Assembly (NCBI GenBank): GCA_015039465.1
Contig: MU130396.1
Location: 1 to 64,000 of the forward strand
Source of the DNA: Phlegmacium glaucopus
Taxonomy: Eukaryota > Basidiomycota > Agaricomycetes > Agaricales > Cortinariaceae
Length of the DNA stretch: 64,000 bases
Reading direction: 5' to 3'
The position numbers and the translations under genes are program-made. The stretch's first letter is position 1. Each line of letters begins with the position of its first letter. Below the pieces are notes generated by a model that saw nothing but the letters and a program-made list of their open reading frames with translations, was not told the DNA's origin and made no database searches. Shown here one piece after another: positions 1-11,801 of this stretch.

Positions 1-189
1 CTTATCTTCGCTGATGAGCTTATCTTTGGCCTTGATATGCTTACTTTTGTTGCACACTCTTAAAAACTAATTCACCAAGTACAAAATAAGCAGCTTGAGC
101 AACTTAGCAGGCTTATCTGCGAAATAAGCAGATTAAGTCTGCTAAGTTTTTTCTAGATTTTCCTGATGAGGGACCACAAACAGAGACTC

Positions 190-1007
190 GGGACCCGCAG
201 GTATACTTCTACATATCTGGCACTGTATTTTGAGCTGATTCTTGTCTATAAAGGTTTATCAGTATCAATCATGATAATTGAATGCGGAAAGTAGAGCCCC
301 ATAGTTGAGGCCGTTGTTAGCACGCATGGTCTCGCGTTCTTAACATGGTCATTGGTAGCTTGGAATTTTATAGACACAAAGCAATTGATACAACATACAA
401 ACAATATCATGTATGGAAGGGTACTCTACGGACTCAAAGTTCAGGCACTAGGGGACTTGTGTACTCGAAGAACCCAAAATACATGAGAGTTACGAGGGTA
501 GCCTATCGTTGGAAGGGTTGCAAAAGCAATCTCGGAGAGTGGGTTGTCGGAGACTCTCGGAGACTCAGATGGACATGGTTCAAACGACAGGGGGTTCTAT
601 AGATGGTGCACAATAAATATAGGCTTCACCAAGCTTCGGGGGGTGTTTTCTCCGTCCGATATCGATATCAAGAGGCCATCCGTCTTCTTCGAACTCTCCA
701 CAATTCATCTATCCATATCGTACTAATCATCAATGGAAACTGAAGCGTTCCAACCAAATTGGAAAAGTCTTCTATTCAGCATTCCAAAGCATCCCCGAGG
801 GGTGGATCTGATTGGAGCAGTCTTAATATCGCTACCCATTGTAGCCGATAAGTACGACATGCTGGCTCATGCTGGTGCAGCTTCGATCCGACCGAAAGTC
901 CGATCCGAGTCTTATTTAGAACCTACGATAGGTAAGAAGCAGCTTCCAGTAGGCAGACTTCGTAAACTACCAGTAATCAGTTGATGATGAGTCGATCTGC
1001 TTCATAT
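190..1007. repeat. Segmental duplicate A, copy 1 (first part)
   Basis: Bases about 216-520 match 15655-16000, and about 590-1000 match 17720-18110, in the same orientation. Shared landmarks are the stretch with 'gaatgcggaaagtagagcc' near 282 and the stretch with 'ggtgttttctc' near 640. The 1.6 kb that holds the ADP-ribosyltransferase-like pseudogene in copy 2 is missing here and replaced by about 70 bp. The copy continues at 2335-2419 and 3853-4030 after two insertions. A third short piece lies at 11207-11330. No open gene was recognised in it. Confidence 0.75.
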
Positions 1008-1017
1008 GGAGGTCAGA

Positions 1018-2334
1018 GAGTCCACCCTCGATGCCTCTAACTGATGGGATCAGATTAAAGAAGAATGTCAAGAAATGACAGTTCCACCTTCAGCGAAGTA
1101 CTCGCGAACAACCTTATATGGAGTGCCGATCTTGTGCCGATAAGCAACTTTGGGGTTTCTGAATCAAGGGGGTGTTGGGATTAAAAAATCCGACCTAGTG
1201 TCAGATTTTTTATTTCAGCCAACTTGGGCGGACTAACTATACTACGTAATCAGGCACACATCTATATAAGGAAATATGACATCATCGCCTCGCCCACCCA
1301 GATGCCTCGCAAGTGTCGCAAATCCATTTTCGGGGCTGCTGCTCTAGTCCAATGCAGTGCAGGTGATACTGGTAAAAATTATGAGTCAGACCATGGTCAT
1401 ATAAGATAATAACAGAGCAATTACCCCATTGATCATTGGATTTTTGGGAATTTTGTGTAATACAACATTGTGATATGTATTCTATAGCTATGTAGGGTAC
1501 TTTTCTTGGGTCCGGTAGTCATAATAGGTCTTGGAATCATCTTTTGAGACCTCTCTACTTAGGGGTCAGAAAAAAAATTAGGGACCTCCAGCCGGGACTA
1601 ACTAACCGGGTAGTGGTCCGGGATTTCGATCCCGACACCCCCTTGTTCTGAATAGTTTTATCCGGTTACAAGTTGGATTTATAGATATGTACTGCTCAAA
1701 CGACTGTATTTATTTACACTACATACCTAGAATATGGAGCTAGGTAAAGAAATAGTAAGAGTATGCCAATGTAAAGAGTAAATATAGTAATATTAGTAGT
1801 ATCTCGCTCACATTCTATTATTTTACCTTAAGTTCAAGTTACGAGTAAATAGTTGAATGATGTACACTTTGCGAAAATTTCCATATTTAGACTTCAACAC
1901 ATCAGGTGGAGTTAAATATTGATGGCGGCAAAGACATCTGAAAGTGGCAAAAAAACAAAAAAAAAACAGAGCGTTTTATTTCTATTTAATCATTTTACTT
2001 TATTATAATAATGTAAGATATGAAAAAGCCCGAGCTACAAATCGCAAAGGTGCCAGGCGTGTCACCTTGGCATGGCCGGAAAGTGAAGTGTTGAACTTTC
2101 AGCTGACGTATGGGTAGCCGCCGGCTGCGGCTGGAACACACCTGCACAGTGCATAATCAACTCAAATTTGGTATCCTGACAGCAAAAAAAACATTATAAT
2201 TTATGTAAGTCTGGGACTTTACTCAAAAAGCTAAGCGTGGGGTCAAGTTATACCAATCGAAAGCTCTCGCATCGATTTTGACAGCATCCGCTTTCATTTG
2301 ATGGGATCAAGTTAGAGTAATCGACCCTCCCCTC
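1018..2334. mobile_element. Degenerate TIR element with 10-bp target duplication
   Basis: The direct repeat GGAGGTCAGA flanks the block at 1008-1017 and 2335-2344, and the duplicate segment near 18105 keeps a related single site. The two ends are imperfect inverted repeats (about 1020-1075 against 2275-2334). A 9-11 bp duplication suggests the Mutator superfamily, but no transposase is present. It contains a nested hAT-type MITE. The remainder, 1654-2334, is AT-rich and shows no gene. Confidence 0.6.
1165..1645. mobile_element. hAT-type MITE nested in the 1018-2334 element
   Basis: The 481-bp element has terminal inverted repeats of about 17 bp (CAAGGGGGTGTTGGGAT at the left, its near complement at the right) and an exact 8-bp direct repeat TTCTGAAT at 1157-1164 and 1646-1653. 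An 8-bp duplication is the hAT signature. It has no coding capacity. Confidence 0.8.
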
Positions 2335-2419
2335 GGAGGTCAGAAGGACATAAAATTCGCGCCAACCAACTGCAAACAAGAATCATTGCTTCCCTCCATG
2401 TGTCTTTTATTAACTTTTA

Positions 2420-3852
2420 ATTACGGACCGTAGACGCAATGCTTCCCACCACATCAGTAAAGTCAGGGATTTCCCATAGTTTGTCATAGTTATGTCACAC
2501 TAAATTATAGTAGCCTATAGTCATGTCACATAAAATTATAGTATTCTACAGTCACGTCACCATAACTATAGTGGGTTATAGTTTCATAGTATTCATGTTG
2601 CGCACACCAGTGCTATCTAGCATGGTCTAGTTTCCTCACTCTGTCATGTCACACATTTTTCGAGATTTTTCATTAAGTTAAATAAACCAACCCTAAACAA
2701 ATCCAAAATTACTAAATATGTAAGTTCAACAACACTTCGTCTCATCACCACCATCACCACCACCTCTCAATCACCACTTACGACCACAACAACGACACAG
2801 GAAAAAGATGGACGACGACGGCTAGCAATGATGACAACTAACTAGCAATGATGGTGACGACAACGACTAGTGATGACAACCACAACCACAACCACAACTA
2901 GCGACAACAACAACGATGATGATGTACCCCCTCGCTAGGGGGTGGGTTTGTTTTTTATTTATTTTAATTTCATTATATTAACTTTGTCGACCACCCTCAC
3001 AACCACCTCCACGATGCACCACACCCCTTCGCAGGTTTTTTTTAAGGGTCTCAGTTTTCAAAAAAAAATTTAAATTCAATTTCACTCTACTAATGACAAA
3101 CTACAGGTATAACAACTATGTCAACCACCACCACAACAACTCATCACCACCTCCGCAACGACACCTGCACCAACAACAACAACAGCTCATGCACAAACCG
3201 CAACAATGCATGCACCAACAGCAACAATGCACAAACAGCAACGATGCATGCACAAACAGCAACAATGTATGCACAAATGGTGACGATGCATGCACAAACA
3301 GCGACAACACACACATGAACAGTGACAACGCATGCATGAACAGCAACGACGCATGCACGAACAGCAACGACGCATGCATGAACAGTGACGACACATGCAC
3401 GAACAGTGACGACACATGCATGAACGGTGATGACACATGCACGAACAGCGATGACGCATGCACGAACAACGATGATTTTAGTTGTATATGACGATGCCCA
3501 TGAGACAGTATATATCCTTTACAGTAGTATAAGTAGTATATTATGATGTTTAGACTACTATTACTTAGTTGAAATATGATTTTTTTAACAATTTCCTTAC
3601 TCTAGTTGTGATTGCTATTAGAATATTACGAGTATAGGGCTCCCTAGCTACAGTATTAGCCTAGCCCTATATAGCACATTATAGCCCTATATAGCACCTT
3701 ATAGCACTCCATAGTGCTGTCTAGCGTCGGGCCATTTCTGGATAGCGCTGTCAAGTGTCACAGTAACGCTGTAAACATAAGACCCTTTACTATGGCTCTA
3801 TGCCACTGTCCGGTGCTGTCTGGTGCCGGTCAGCTGACCCTGAATTTACTGA
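2420..3852. repeat. Low-complexity insertion with tandem repeats in duplicate A copy 1
   Basis: The duplicate near 18190 runs from 'cttttaatta' straight into 'caaacgaagcc'. Here the two are separated by about 1.43 kb. The block holds degenerate TATAGT/GTCAC repeats (2470-2600), a CAN-rich stretch (2735-2920), a C5/G5 hairpin followed by a T run (2927-2965), a 21-bp minisatellite (3190-3480) and TATAGCAC repeats (3640-3715). A related CAN-rich block lies in opposite orientation at 18700-19110. No gene is supported. Confidence 0.6.
3190..3480. repeat. 21-bp minisatellite
   Basis: About 14 imperfect units of 21 bp, of the type 'gacgcatgcacgaacagcaac', run head to tail. Because 21 is a multiple of three the array stays open in several frames on both strands, which explains the long Asn/Thr/Cys or Cys/His/Met readings. 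None has the character of a protein gene. Confidence 0.85.
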
Positions 3853-4330
3853 TGCAGCCCAAACGAAGCCTAAGGATTGTACATATCATCAATTCAATGA
3901 TGAAACTGATAAGTGATTGATAAACCATTTTGCAAGATGAGAAAAGTCGCGGGTCGAATCATAGTCAGTGGCTGTCCAAAGCTGTCCAACGCTGTCCAGC
4001 TTAACTCCAGGACGCTTCAGGAGAGGGGACATAAGGAACGGCCCATCAGTAGGGACTTATATCTGGCAGTGATTCATGAGGAAAGCAGGGAGAAGTTCTG
4101 GGAAGAAAACTCATAAACAACGCCACCACTGATCATTGGCAGTGGAGATCTATACACTGCAACTTTCTAGACCTGACAACCCTTCCACTCTTTTTTCTTT
4201 TTTTTCTGGAAGAAATTATTTTATTTTATTTTATGGTTTTTTTTTTTAGTGTCAATTTAGGTCTAGGGAGCGGGGCTCCATGCAGACATTACAAAGTAGT
4301 GATAGAGCTTTTAACTACTGGGCTCCTAGT
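3853..4330. repeat. Segmental duplicate A, copy 1 (last part) and spacer
   Basis: Bases 3853-4030 correspond to 18190-18350 (shared 'caaacgaagcct' and 'agcttaactc'). The rest up to the LINE 3' end contains T-rich runs at 4192-4245 and no gene that I can support. Confidence 0.5.
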
Positions 4331-6430
4331 GCCCGATTCCCCTCCCCTCCATCCCTCGTTGCACTACTGGGGTACACCCTAGGTGATCCCATCCCTGAGA
4401 TAGCCCAGCAAGGGAACACCGTTTACGAGGGCATGGTGTGACGTGGTGGGGGTAGCCGTTCCTTGGATGTTCTTGTTTCGTTTAGCTGTATCAGGGTGGG
4501 AGTTATACCCTCTATCTTTTAAGTACCCGACTGCTGAGCAGTAGGTACGATCCGGTAAGGTGCTAGGGGGTAAAACGAAGGTGGGCCGGTCGTGATGCGG
4601 GTGATGTGAAAATGAGATTTGTTTTTTGTGGGTGCCACTTGATAGGTTAGATGAATGTCGGGCTGCTGTCGTGACTCTACTTGAAGACAATAGGCTCTAG
4701 TCATCTGTAAAGAAAGGGTTTTATTTCATTATCGACGGTCTACTGCAGATTCGCGTTTATTGGAACATCACCTAGTTTCTTTAAACGACCTGTCCTCCCT
4801 ATGTAGCGTAGCAACTCCTTAATGCGATCCTTATCCGAGAGAATGGCTCTCAGATTTCTGGATCGGTTTCTCAAGACACAATCAAGGTCATGTCTTTCAT
4901 AGTCGAAAGAGGGGCATTCGAAGAGAAAGTGGATGACCGTCTCGGTCACATCCTCTTGGCGCATTCTCCAACAGGAATTGCACCGTTTGGAGTTGGATTT
5001 ACCTATTCTGTGGAGATAAGCGTTCAGGGGGATGTGATTTGTTTGTAGCTGGATAATCAGGCTGCTTTGGGGACGAGTAAGGCCTTCTAGCATTTTTTGA
5101 AACTTGTTAAAAGGAAAGGCTGGATCTATGTTGTTGAAACGTTCTTTTCATGGAGAGATATTCCATTTGTCCTTCCATTCGACTTTCAACTGGTACATGT
5201 ATTGGGTTTTCAAGATGCCTGTGCTGAGTGGGAGTGACTGTCGCAGTGAGTGTGGTAGGTGTTCCACCGGTATAGCTGCGCCCGCTGCTGCCTTCTTCGC
5301 TTCCTGGTCTGCCCTTTCGTTGCCTTTTACATTTTCATGAGCCGCTATCCACCTTAGGACGATCTTTTCCGGAGGTCTTGTTGGCTCTGAGTGCGCTACT
5401 AGGGATTCGGCCTGCCTGGTGAAGTCCTCAACTAAGTGATAACCTGAAATTGCCCTTTGGGCTCCTATCGACTTAATGAACACTTGGCTGTCTGAATAGA
5501 TAGAGATTGGGAGACGACTTATCCGGTTTGAGCCTCTTAGTAGCCATAACACCATTAACCCTCCAACTGCTTCCGCGTCCCAGACTGAGTATTCTTTGTC
5601 TGTCCCCAGCCGGTAGCGGAGAATCCTAGAGGGTTCGCTGATGATACCATTCCTTGGGTAGTACATGACTGCCGCAGCCCCCACATAACCGTTCTGGCTG
5701 GACCCGTCGGTGTATATCCTGATATTGGCATCATCCCTTGATTCGTTCTCTATGGATTCTTCCTTGCTTTCGGCAATGACAGTGTCGATCGGAAGTCTAT
5801 ATCCTGGAGGCTTGGCTGCTGCTGGGATGTCTTCCAGTAGCGATGGGTCGGTACCAAAGATTTGTAGAAGATACTGAATGTTAGTTAGATGTTTTTTCGC
5901 TGGCCGGCAGTGGTATCTCATAACCTGCAACGCTACTGGGTTAGTAGAGGGGAGGGAACAGATACGGATTAGTGCACGATGACAGATCTTTTTGAGACAT
6001 AGATCAATGGGTAAGAGGCCTGCATGAGCATCCAGAAGGTCTGTGGGTGTTGTGCGGAGAGTTCCCGTTATCGCTAAGCTAGCTATCCATTGTAGTTTGC
6101 CGAACTCCCTGAGGGCCTTGACTGAGCCTGTGTTTCTCCTCTTACCCTGCTCCTTGTGTGGTGGTGTGTACCATACATCGAGTCTGTAGGTCATTTTGGG
6201 CACCGCTACCGTGATGTAGAGTCTCCTCATGAACTTTGCTGAGAGGCCTGTGGCTGGTTTCGTGAGGCGCTTGTACAGCAGGATCCATTTTGTAGCTTTT
6301 GAAATCGCTTCGTGAGTCTGCGCCTTCCAGTTTAGCTGGCTGTCCACATGGAACCCTTCCACTCTTATGTTTCCCCAGCAGCTCTTAAGTTTTAACCTGT
6401 GATTGCGCAACAGCCCAGACTACCCTTGAA
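4330..6430 (-). mobile_element. 5'-truncated non-LTR (LINE) retrotransposon
   Basis: Only the 3' part of a LINE is present: the ORF2 C-terminal half at 6410-4740 and a presumed 3' untranslated region down to about 4330. The 5' break at about 6430 abuts the LRR-like pseudogene, as expected for incomplete reverse transcription. No clear poly-A tail or target duplication was found. Confidence 0.75.
4740..6410 (-). pseudogene. LINE ORF2 C-terminus: RNase H and zinc-knuckle region
   Basis: The reading runs 420 codons from 6410, reaches a TGA at 5148-5150, then continues in the same frame to 4740. An RNase H domain (about residues 230-385) shows the acidic set YTDGSS, DAEAVGG and YSDSQ, and the later HENVKGNERAD. 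The last 110 codons hold a C2HC-like knuckle (CNSC...HFLFECP), typical of RNase H-bearing LINEs. The reverse transcriptase core is absent. The TGA stands where CGA (Arg) would fit, a C-to-T change. Nonfunctional remnant. Confidence 0.85.
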
Positions 6431-6820
6431 ATTCCCTCCTATCATTTTGAACCTCCAAGCCGTAGCATCTATTATTACGCCAAACCATGTCTGGAATACT
6501 TCCACCTGGGGTTTACAAGATTAAAGAACGGTGCAACATTTGTTACCAACATTGGTTTGAGCATCAGCTTGAACACTGAAACCACCAGTCCTCCCGATGC
6601 GGTCAAGACTCGACGTTCAACAAGCAAGTCTCCTGCCCATATACTTGTATATTTTGCTTGCAACTTGAACGATGCAATGGATTGTATGAGCTGATGAGTA
6701 AATATGAAATTGTTTTGATCTTAAGACCCACAATTGGTGCCTTGCCAAATCAGAGGAAGGACAACCGAGGTCTGCGAAAGAAACCACTGGGGCGTCAATG
6801 AAATCAACGTAAGTGATATT

Positions 6821-7496
6821 AGGGACCGTCAAAGTTGACCGTATTCATATTCATATTCGTATTTGACCGCATTATATAATATAAAATTCAAAGTCAACTG
6901 TGACCATTTTGTGACCTGCATAATCTGCAGCATTGCTGTCAAACTCAATACCTCTCAACGCAACACCTACAGCGAAAACCATTCCTCTAATTCACACTCA
7001 TTTTCATATTACACTTATTTCAATATGGCCAAAGCAACCAAGGCTAGTGAATACAGGATGTTCTTCAATGAGATTAAGGATTGTTTGAAAAACAGTGGAG
7101 CACTGGAGTTATACCCAGCATGTTTATGAAATGATGATGATCTTTCTGGGCATACTCCCATGCTAAATGAAGGTTTCCAGCCTTGGGAACGTGGTGTCGA
7201 CCATTAGGATAACAAGAACTAAGTATTGCAGTGAGAGAATCCAAATCAAGCATAGATTCTTGCTGCATATGCTGTCAATTGTCCTTCTTTCAGGAGGGGT
7301 AAATAGTTTCCTAAACACCATAGACATTATGTAGTCGTTAAGGAGTTGGACTGTTTGTGAGGGCATAGTGAACTTGAGCAAAGTGTTATCGTGAATCCGA
7401 TGTGACGCAAAGGCTGTGTGTTGGACTTTAAATTATATTATATAATGCAGTCAAATACGAATACGAATACGAATACGGTCAACTTTGACAGTCCCT
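6821..7496. mobile_element. 676-bp MITE with 65-bp terminal inverted repeats
   Basis: The ends are near-perfect inverted repeats of about 65 bp, beginning AGGGACCGTCAAAGTTGACC at the left and AGGGACTGTC when the right end is read inward. They include CGTATT repeats and ATTATATAATATAA. The flanks offer ATT (or TA) as target duplication. The interior, with a short reading at 7024-7129, encodes nothing recognisable. Confidence 0.8.
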
Positions 7497-7778
7497 ATTA
7501 TATTCCCCAGATTTCGACCCAATCTTCAAACATCCGTTGAAAAGTGTACTCACTGGCGATGATCAGAAGTTTGTGACTTTATTGGATGTCAGTATCGTAC
7601 GTTGATGTCATGGAAAACCACGGACTCTTGCGTATCACAGTTGATGATGGCGTGGAGCGCAAAGACCTCCAGGCATTAAATATCTCTGGGGTTCACGAGG
7701 TCAGCAAGAGGGGGATGTTTATTGTGTTGAGAATTTCTTCATGTCGATAAAAAGAACCACACTCACAGTTTGTGCCCC

Positions 7779-8944
7779 TGTTACATTCCGTCATACGTTA
7801 CTCCGGTCCAGCTCCGTCGGAGCTGTTTCCGGTAGTCCGTACTCCGTACAGTGCCTTCCCTTATATCCCGAACTACTCCTTCTTTGTTCAACTCCAAGAC
7901 TTCTCCGTGACATTCCGGTTCCTCCGCCTATACTCCAAACCCGTTATCACTTCTTCGCCACTACCACTATTCTTTGTCATCATCTTTCCCACTATCAGTC
8001 AGCACACCAGCCATGGATTATTCACCCAAGAATGCAGGACCTTTCCCGGGAGCAGAACGCAGCACTTATATTTATATTCTATATTTCGGTTGCAATTCTC
8101 TTTATATTTAAAGTACTCGAACTTGTATGTTTTCCCTTAGTTCGAATATCAACTTAGTTCCCCTCCTCTTGTTTTTCCTCTAAGTCACTGAGGCCTTCCG
8201 ACTTATTACTTTCTTCTTCCGTTCCGAAATCAGGACACCTTAGGAGCTGGGCGGCACAGCACATACGCTGAGGCCAACGTCCTTTCCGGGTTACTGTTCC
8301 GGTTCCGTTCCGGAGTAACTCCGACGTGACTTCTCCTTTGTTTTAAACTTGTTAAGTTTAAAACAAAGGAGAAGTCACGTCGGAGTTACTCCGGAACGGA
8401 CGGAACGGAACCGGAACAGTAACCCGGAAAGGACGTTGGCCTCAGCGTATGTGCTGTGCCGCCCAGCTCCTAAGGTGTCCTGATTTCGGAACGGAAGAAT
8501 AAAGTAACAAGTCGGAAGACCTCAGTGACTTAGAGGGGAAATAAGAGGAGGGGAACTAAGTTGATATTCAAACTAGGGGAAAACATACAAGTTCGAGTAC
8601 TTTAAATATAAAGAGAATTGCAACCGAAATATAGAATATAAATATAAGTGCTGCGTTCTGCTCCCGGGAAAGGTCCTGCATTCTTGGGTGAATAATCCAT
8701 GGCTGGTGTGCTGACTGATAGTGGGAAAGATGATGACAAAGAATAGTGGTAGTGGCGAAGAAGTGATAACGGGTTTGGAGTATAGGCGGAGGAACCGGAA
8801 TGTCACGGAGAAGTCTCGGAGTTGAACATAGAAGGAGTAGTTCGGGATATAAGGGAAGGCACGGTACGGAGTATGGACTACCGGAAACAGCTCCAACGGA
8901 GCTGGACCGGAGTAATGTATGACGGAATGTAACAAAACTTAACA
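7779..8944 (-). mobile_element. Solo LTR-A (copy 1), interrupted by copy 2
   Basis: This copy begins TGTTACATTCC at 7779 and ends in TTAACA at 8944. The 5-bp direct repeat GCCCC flanks it (7774-7778 and 8945-8949). At 8350-8934 an inverted second copy is inserted only a few bases from its end. Its own length without the insertion is about 576 bp. The 138-aa and 122-aa readings inside are chance openings of LTR sequence. Confidence 0.9.
8350..8934 (+). mobile_element. Solo LTR-A (copy 2), inserted in copy 1
   Basis: The element starts TGTTAAGTTT and ends GAATGTAACA, 585 bp long. It lies in opposite orientation to the copy it entered. The target duplication AAACT (8345-8349 and 8935-8939) belongs to the terminus of copy 1, so the order of insertion is certain. 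The pair makes a near-perfect palindrome of about 1.16 kb. Confidence 0.92.
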
Positions 8945-9377
8945 GCCCCAGTCCACTTGCAATTCCTCCAGTGTGTTGCAAGCACCATCAAGGATAGGTT
9001 GAAAACGCTAATTCTTCTCATGCGGACATTGCTTCAGAACACGCAGTTTTGATCAAACGACAACTGCTGTATAGAACCTAGATGGCGGGGCGGTCATCTG
9101 GTTGATGAAGCTCTCCAAATTGCGGTAGCTCAGATGTTTCAGTGCTGGCAACTCTTGGCCAGAACACTGCTCGTTGGAGTATTTATTGTAGGTTCCTCTC
9201 AGTACAGTCAGAGTTTTGGACAAGAATGATTGCATGAACCATCCTGAATATGGGGTCCTCGAATATAAATGAATGCGTCATTCTGGAAAGGTGAAGTTTA
9301 TGTGGAGGCATCAACGATTTGGCAGGGAGTTGGACGATGCTGATAAAGGTAAGATCGTCACATCTCATTTGTGTGAG

Positions 9378-9814
9378 TGTTATGAATGTCTGGTACGCGC
9401 ATGGCCCCCATTCCTTTTTCTCCCCTTTCTTTACTGTACATTGCATCTTCCTTCATCGTTCCCTTCTTACACCACCTCTTTCCCTACTTACCCTTTGCCC
9501 TAAAACCTTCCATGTACTATACTTAGCTATCACTTCTGTTCCCTCTATCTCTGAATCGTACCGACTCATACTCTTAGCACGGACCATTCCCTTATCTCTG
9601 ACTCGACTCCTTAGTATATAAGAGCCATACCCATAGCCATGATCCCTAGTTCAGACCTTTGTATTTCTACAGTCTTAATCTACACAGCTTGCTCAGAACC
9701 TGCCGTCCTCAGTCTCAACTTGTTGAATACGATTGCAGTTGTATAACAGTCCATAGTTACTTGGTCTATTGGCCCAGCACCGAACGTGAGTGCAAGCTTA
9801 TAGTCGCCGTAACA
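9378..9814 (+). mobile_element. Solo LTR of a different family (LTR-C)
   Basis: A 437-bp block begins TGTTATGAATG and ends CGCCGTAACA, flanked by the 5-bp repeat GTGAG (9373-9377 and 9815-9819). It carries a TATA box (TATATAAGAG near 9616). The P2 gene copy has the empty site 'tttgtgtgagatg' near 24150, confirming the insertion. Confidence 0.88.
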
Positions 9815-10019
9815 GTGAGATGGAGAGTTTAACCACGCGTACTCAGTTGGTGAATGATGGCTTGTCTCATCCTTTCCAGCATCCTGGATATTCTACCCTT
9901 GGTCCAGCCCAAGTGGAGGTGCTTGAAGATGATGTAACCGAGTGAATACCCTATCAACAAAGGATAAAGTATAGATATGTTAGTTCGAGAATGGGAGCTT
10001 TGCTAGGTGGTCGACAATG

Positions 10020-11330
10020 TAAGTGAACAGCTCGTTAAAATGGACAACGGAACGTAGCTGTAACGTCTGGTTTCGAGACTATTGTCCAACATATATTTTG
10101 AAAACAAAAAGATTAAGGTATACATGTGATTCTGAACTACGAGAGCCTCAATCAGTTGAGGCTTGTACAAGATCAAAGGGGCATATCAACATGCAGTTGA
10201 CATCACATTGGGCAAGCAAGACAAGATATTTGAACCCAAACATATTGGGGGGAGCATACATATCACGCAGATAATGGTCACAATGTGGGCCCTGGTAAAA
10301 CAAATGTCAAGGTCCTAAACAACAGGGAGATAGAACAAAAAGGGAAAAAGCGAATTGCGCCCATGGCCTCACGTTCTGACCTTTTGGGCACATTTTTTCT
10401 TCAACTTTAAAATTGAATGGGTGTGCTTGTTCTCAAAATGTCGCTTGACGTCCCTCTTGTTTGCACTCATGTATTGACATCCTGAGGCCCAACAAAACTG
10501 GTCTTTAATGCCTTTATGAATCGCTTGTATATGACCTGCATTGAGGAAATTGATTTAGAAAGAAGGATAAATAAGTAGTTGTGGAAGGAATTACCCTCGA
10601 GCCTTTGTTTGGCAGTGAAATCTGCTGAGCAACCCTCAACTGTGCAGAAGAATTTCACCTCTTTTTTCGATGGGGATTTGGCGGCGGTTGTTTTCGTTTA
10701 CCCTGTTGTATTGCCAGTTGTTGTGTTTGAGGGGACCTCAAACGAGGTGGTGAGAATATAGTGCCGAATTGTTCGGCGAAACACTACAAAATTGACAATT
10801 GTTATTCAAAAAGTGTACCACTGGCATGATGAAGGAAAAAATATTATAGCTTACGCGAGCATCAAATGTAGTATCTAGAACCTATATAGGTTATATGACA
10901 AAATGAGTTAGCTCAGGCTACTGACAGTTTTACAATGGACACAGTTTACCGGAGAAGGGTCGCCCACTGCCAGAGCGATGTCCGAGGGACAAACACTTGC
11001 TTGGGCGGTATAGACAGAGGTCTGAAAGTTTCTGGGAAACATGAAGAGTTGGTCTTTTTGGATCCAGTGAGGGTTGGTTTTTATATACCCGAGTCACCCT
11101 GACCTTCCTGTGCAGGCTCAATCTAGATTGAATTAGATGTGACTGTTTTGTCGATATTTACCCTGTGGCACAATGAAGATTGTCACAAGTTTGGCTAACT
11201 TGTACGTATTTTGACGTGATTCTTGTCGAGAAAGGGTTTATCAGTATCAACCATTGTATTTGAATGCGGAAAGTAGAGCCCCATAGTTGAAGTTGAGCCT
11301 CAAGGCCGTTGTTAGCGTGGCTGTTAGCCC
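10020..11330. repeat. Segmental duplicate B, copy 1
   Basis: Order and sequence correspond to 13680-14820: 'gaggcttgtacaagatcaaa' near 10157 against 13724, 'gaggaaattgatttagaaag' near 10544 against 14083, and 'tttacaatggacacagtt' near 10928 against 14598. This copy keeps the zinc-finger exons; the other is decayed. The last 120 bp match segmental duplicate A. Confidence 0.7.
10369..10697 (-). CDS. C2H2 zinc-finger protein, 5' incomplete
   Basis: Two exons on the minus strand, 10697-10595 and 10535-10369, join across a 59-bp GT-AG intron. Spliced, they give two classical C2H2 fingers with C-x4-C-x12-H-x4-H spacing: CTVEGC ending GHIQAIH, and CWASGC ending KRHFENKH. The intron falls just before the first His of finger 1. 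A basic stretch (LKLKKK) follows, then TGA at 10371-10369. Upstream the frame meets a TAA at 10700-10698, so the start is lost or lies beyond an unseen intron. A nucleic-acid-binding role is the family expectation; expression is unknown. Confidence 0.65.
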
Positions 11331-11801
11331 TTCTGTTGTCTGTTCAAATTATTTTTCTGCCAAATAATAGTTCAATCAGTCAAGATTTAAATGGGCTTTG
11401 GCGAAAAGTCAGAAATTTGAGCACGTTCAAGCCTGGGCAGTGCCTCAAGAACACGCATGGGATAAACGTGGGGATGCATCTTGCATTGTGGTTGTCATTG
11501 TTGTCAATTGAGTTGTTAATAATTATTGTGCTCTGACCGTCTACCATATGAGATCCAATTAGATGGTGTGTAGTATGCGTTCAACAAGATGGCCTGCCCA
11601 TTGTCACCTGTAACTGGCTAAGCTCCCGGAATTCATGACCAACTTATCATGTTGCACATATAAGTATGAGTTGAATATAATAACACAGACCGCATATTGT
11701 TACCTACGACAGGATACGCTGTCAAATGATGTACAGCTTATTAGACTATATGTTCTGCTAACGTTAGCTGTCATTACGGTGTCCAAATCGCAGGTGCCAG
11801 G
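11331..11801. other. No gene seen
   Basis: AT-rich sequence with only short chance readings. I see no domain, repeat or element boundary before the MITE at 11802. Confidence 0.5.

Larger units (their letters stand above)
6431..9950 (-). pseudogene. LRR/F-box-like gene remnant, copy P1, split by four insertions
   Basis: The minus strand shows coding-like fragments, clearest at 9446-9183, where a segment with LHLSRMTHSFIFEDP resembles leucine-rich parts of basidiomycete F-box proteins. The same gene recurs at 24130-21296 (P2), with LYLSGMTRSFIFEDS at the matching place. P1 is interrupted by a MITE (6821-7496), two LTR-A copies (7779-8944) and another solo LTR (9378-9814); the LINE abuts its 3' side. 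P1 sequence resumes after each insertion in the order seen in P2. Frames are broken throughout. The F-box assignment is tentative because no F-box motif is preserved. Confidence 0.55.

Noticed and set aside
3093..3491. 132-aa Asn/Thr/Cys-rich reading and its antisense partners
   Set aside because: These are translations of a 21-bp minisatellite, open in several frames at once.
7741..8157. 137-138-aa readings that recur at several places (also 8568-8981, 37575-37817)
   Set aside because: All lie inside LTR-A copies, have no domain, and follow the LTR boundaries.
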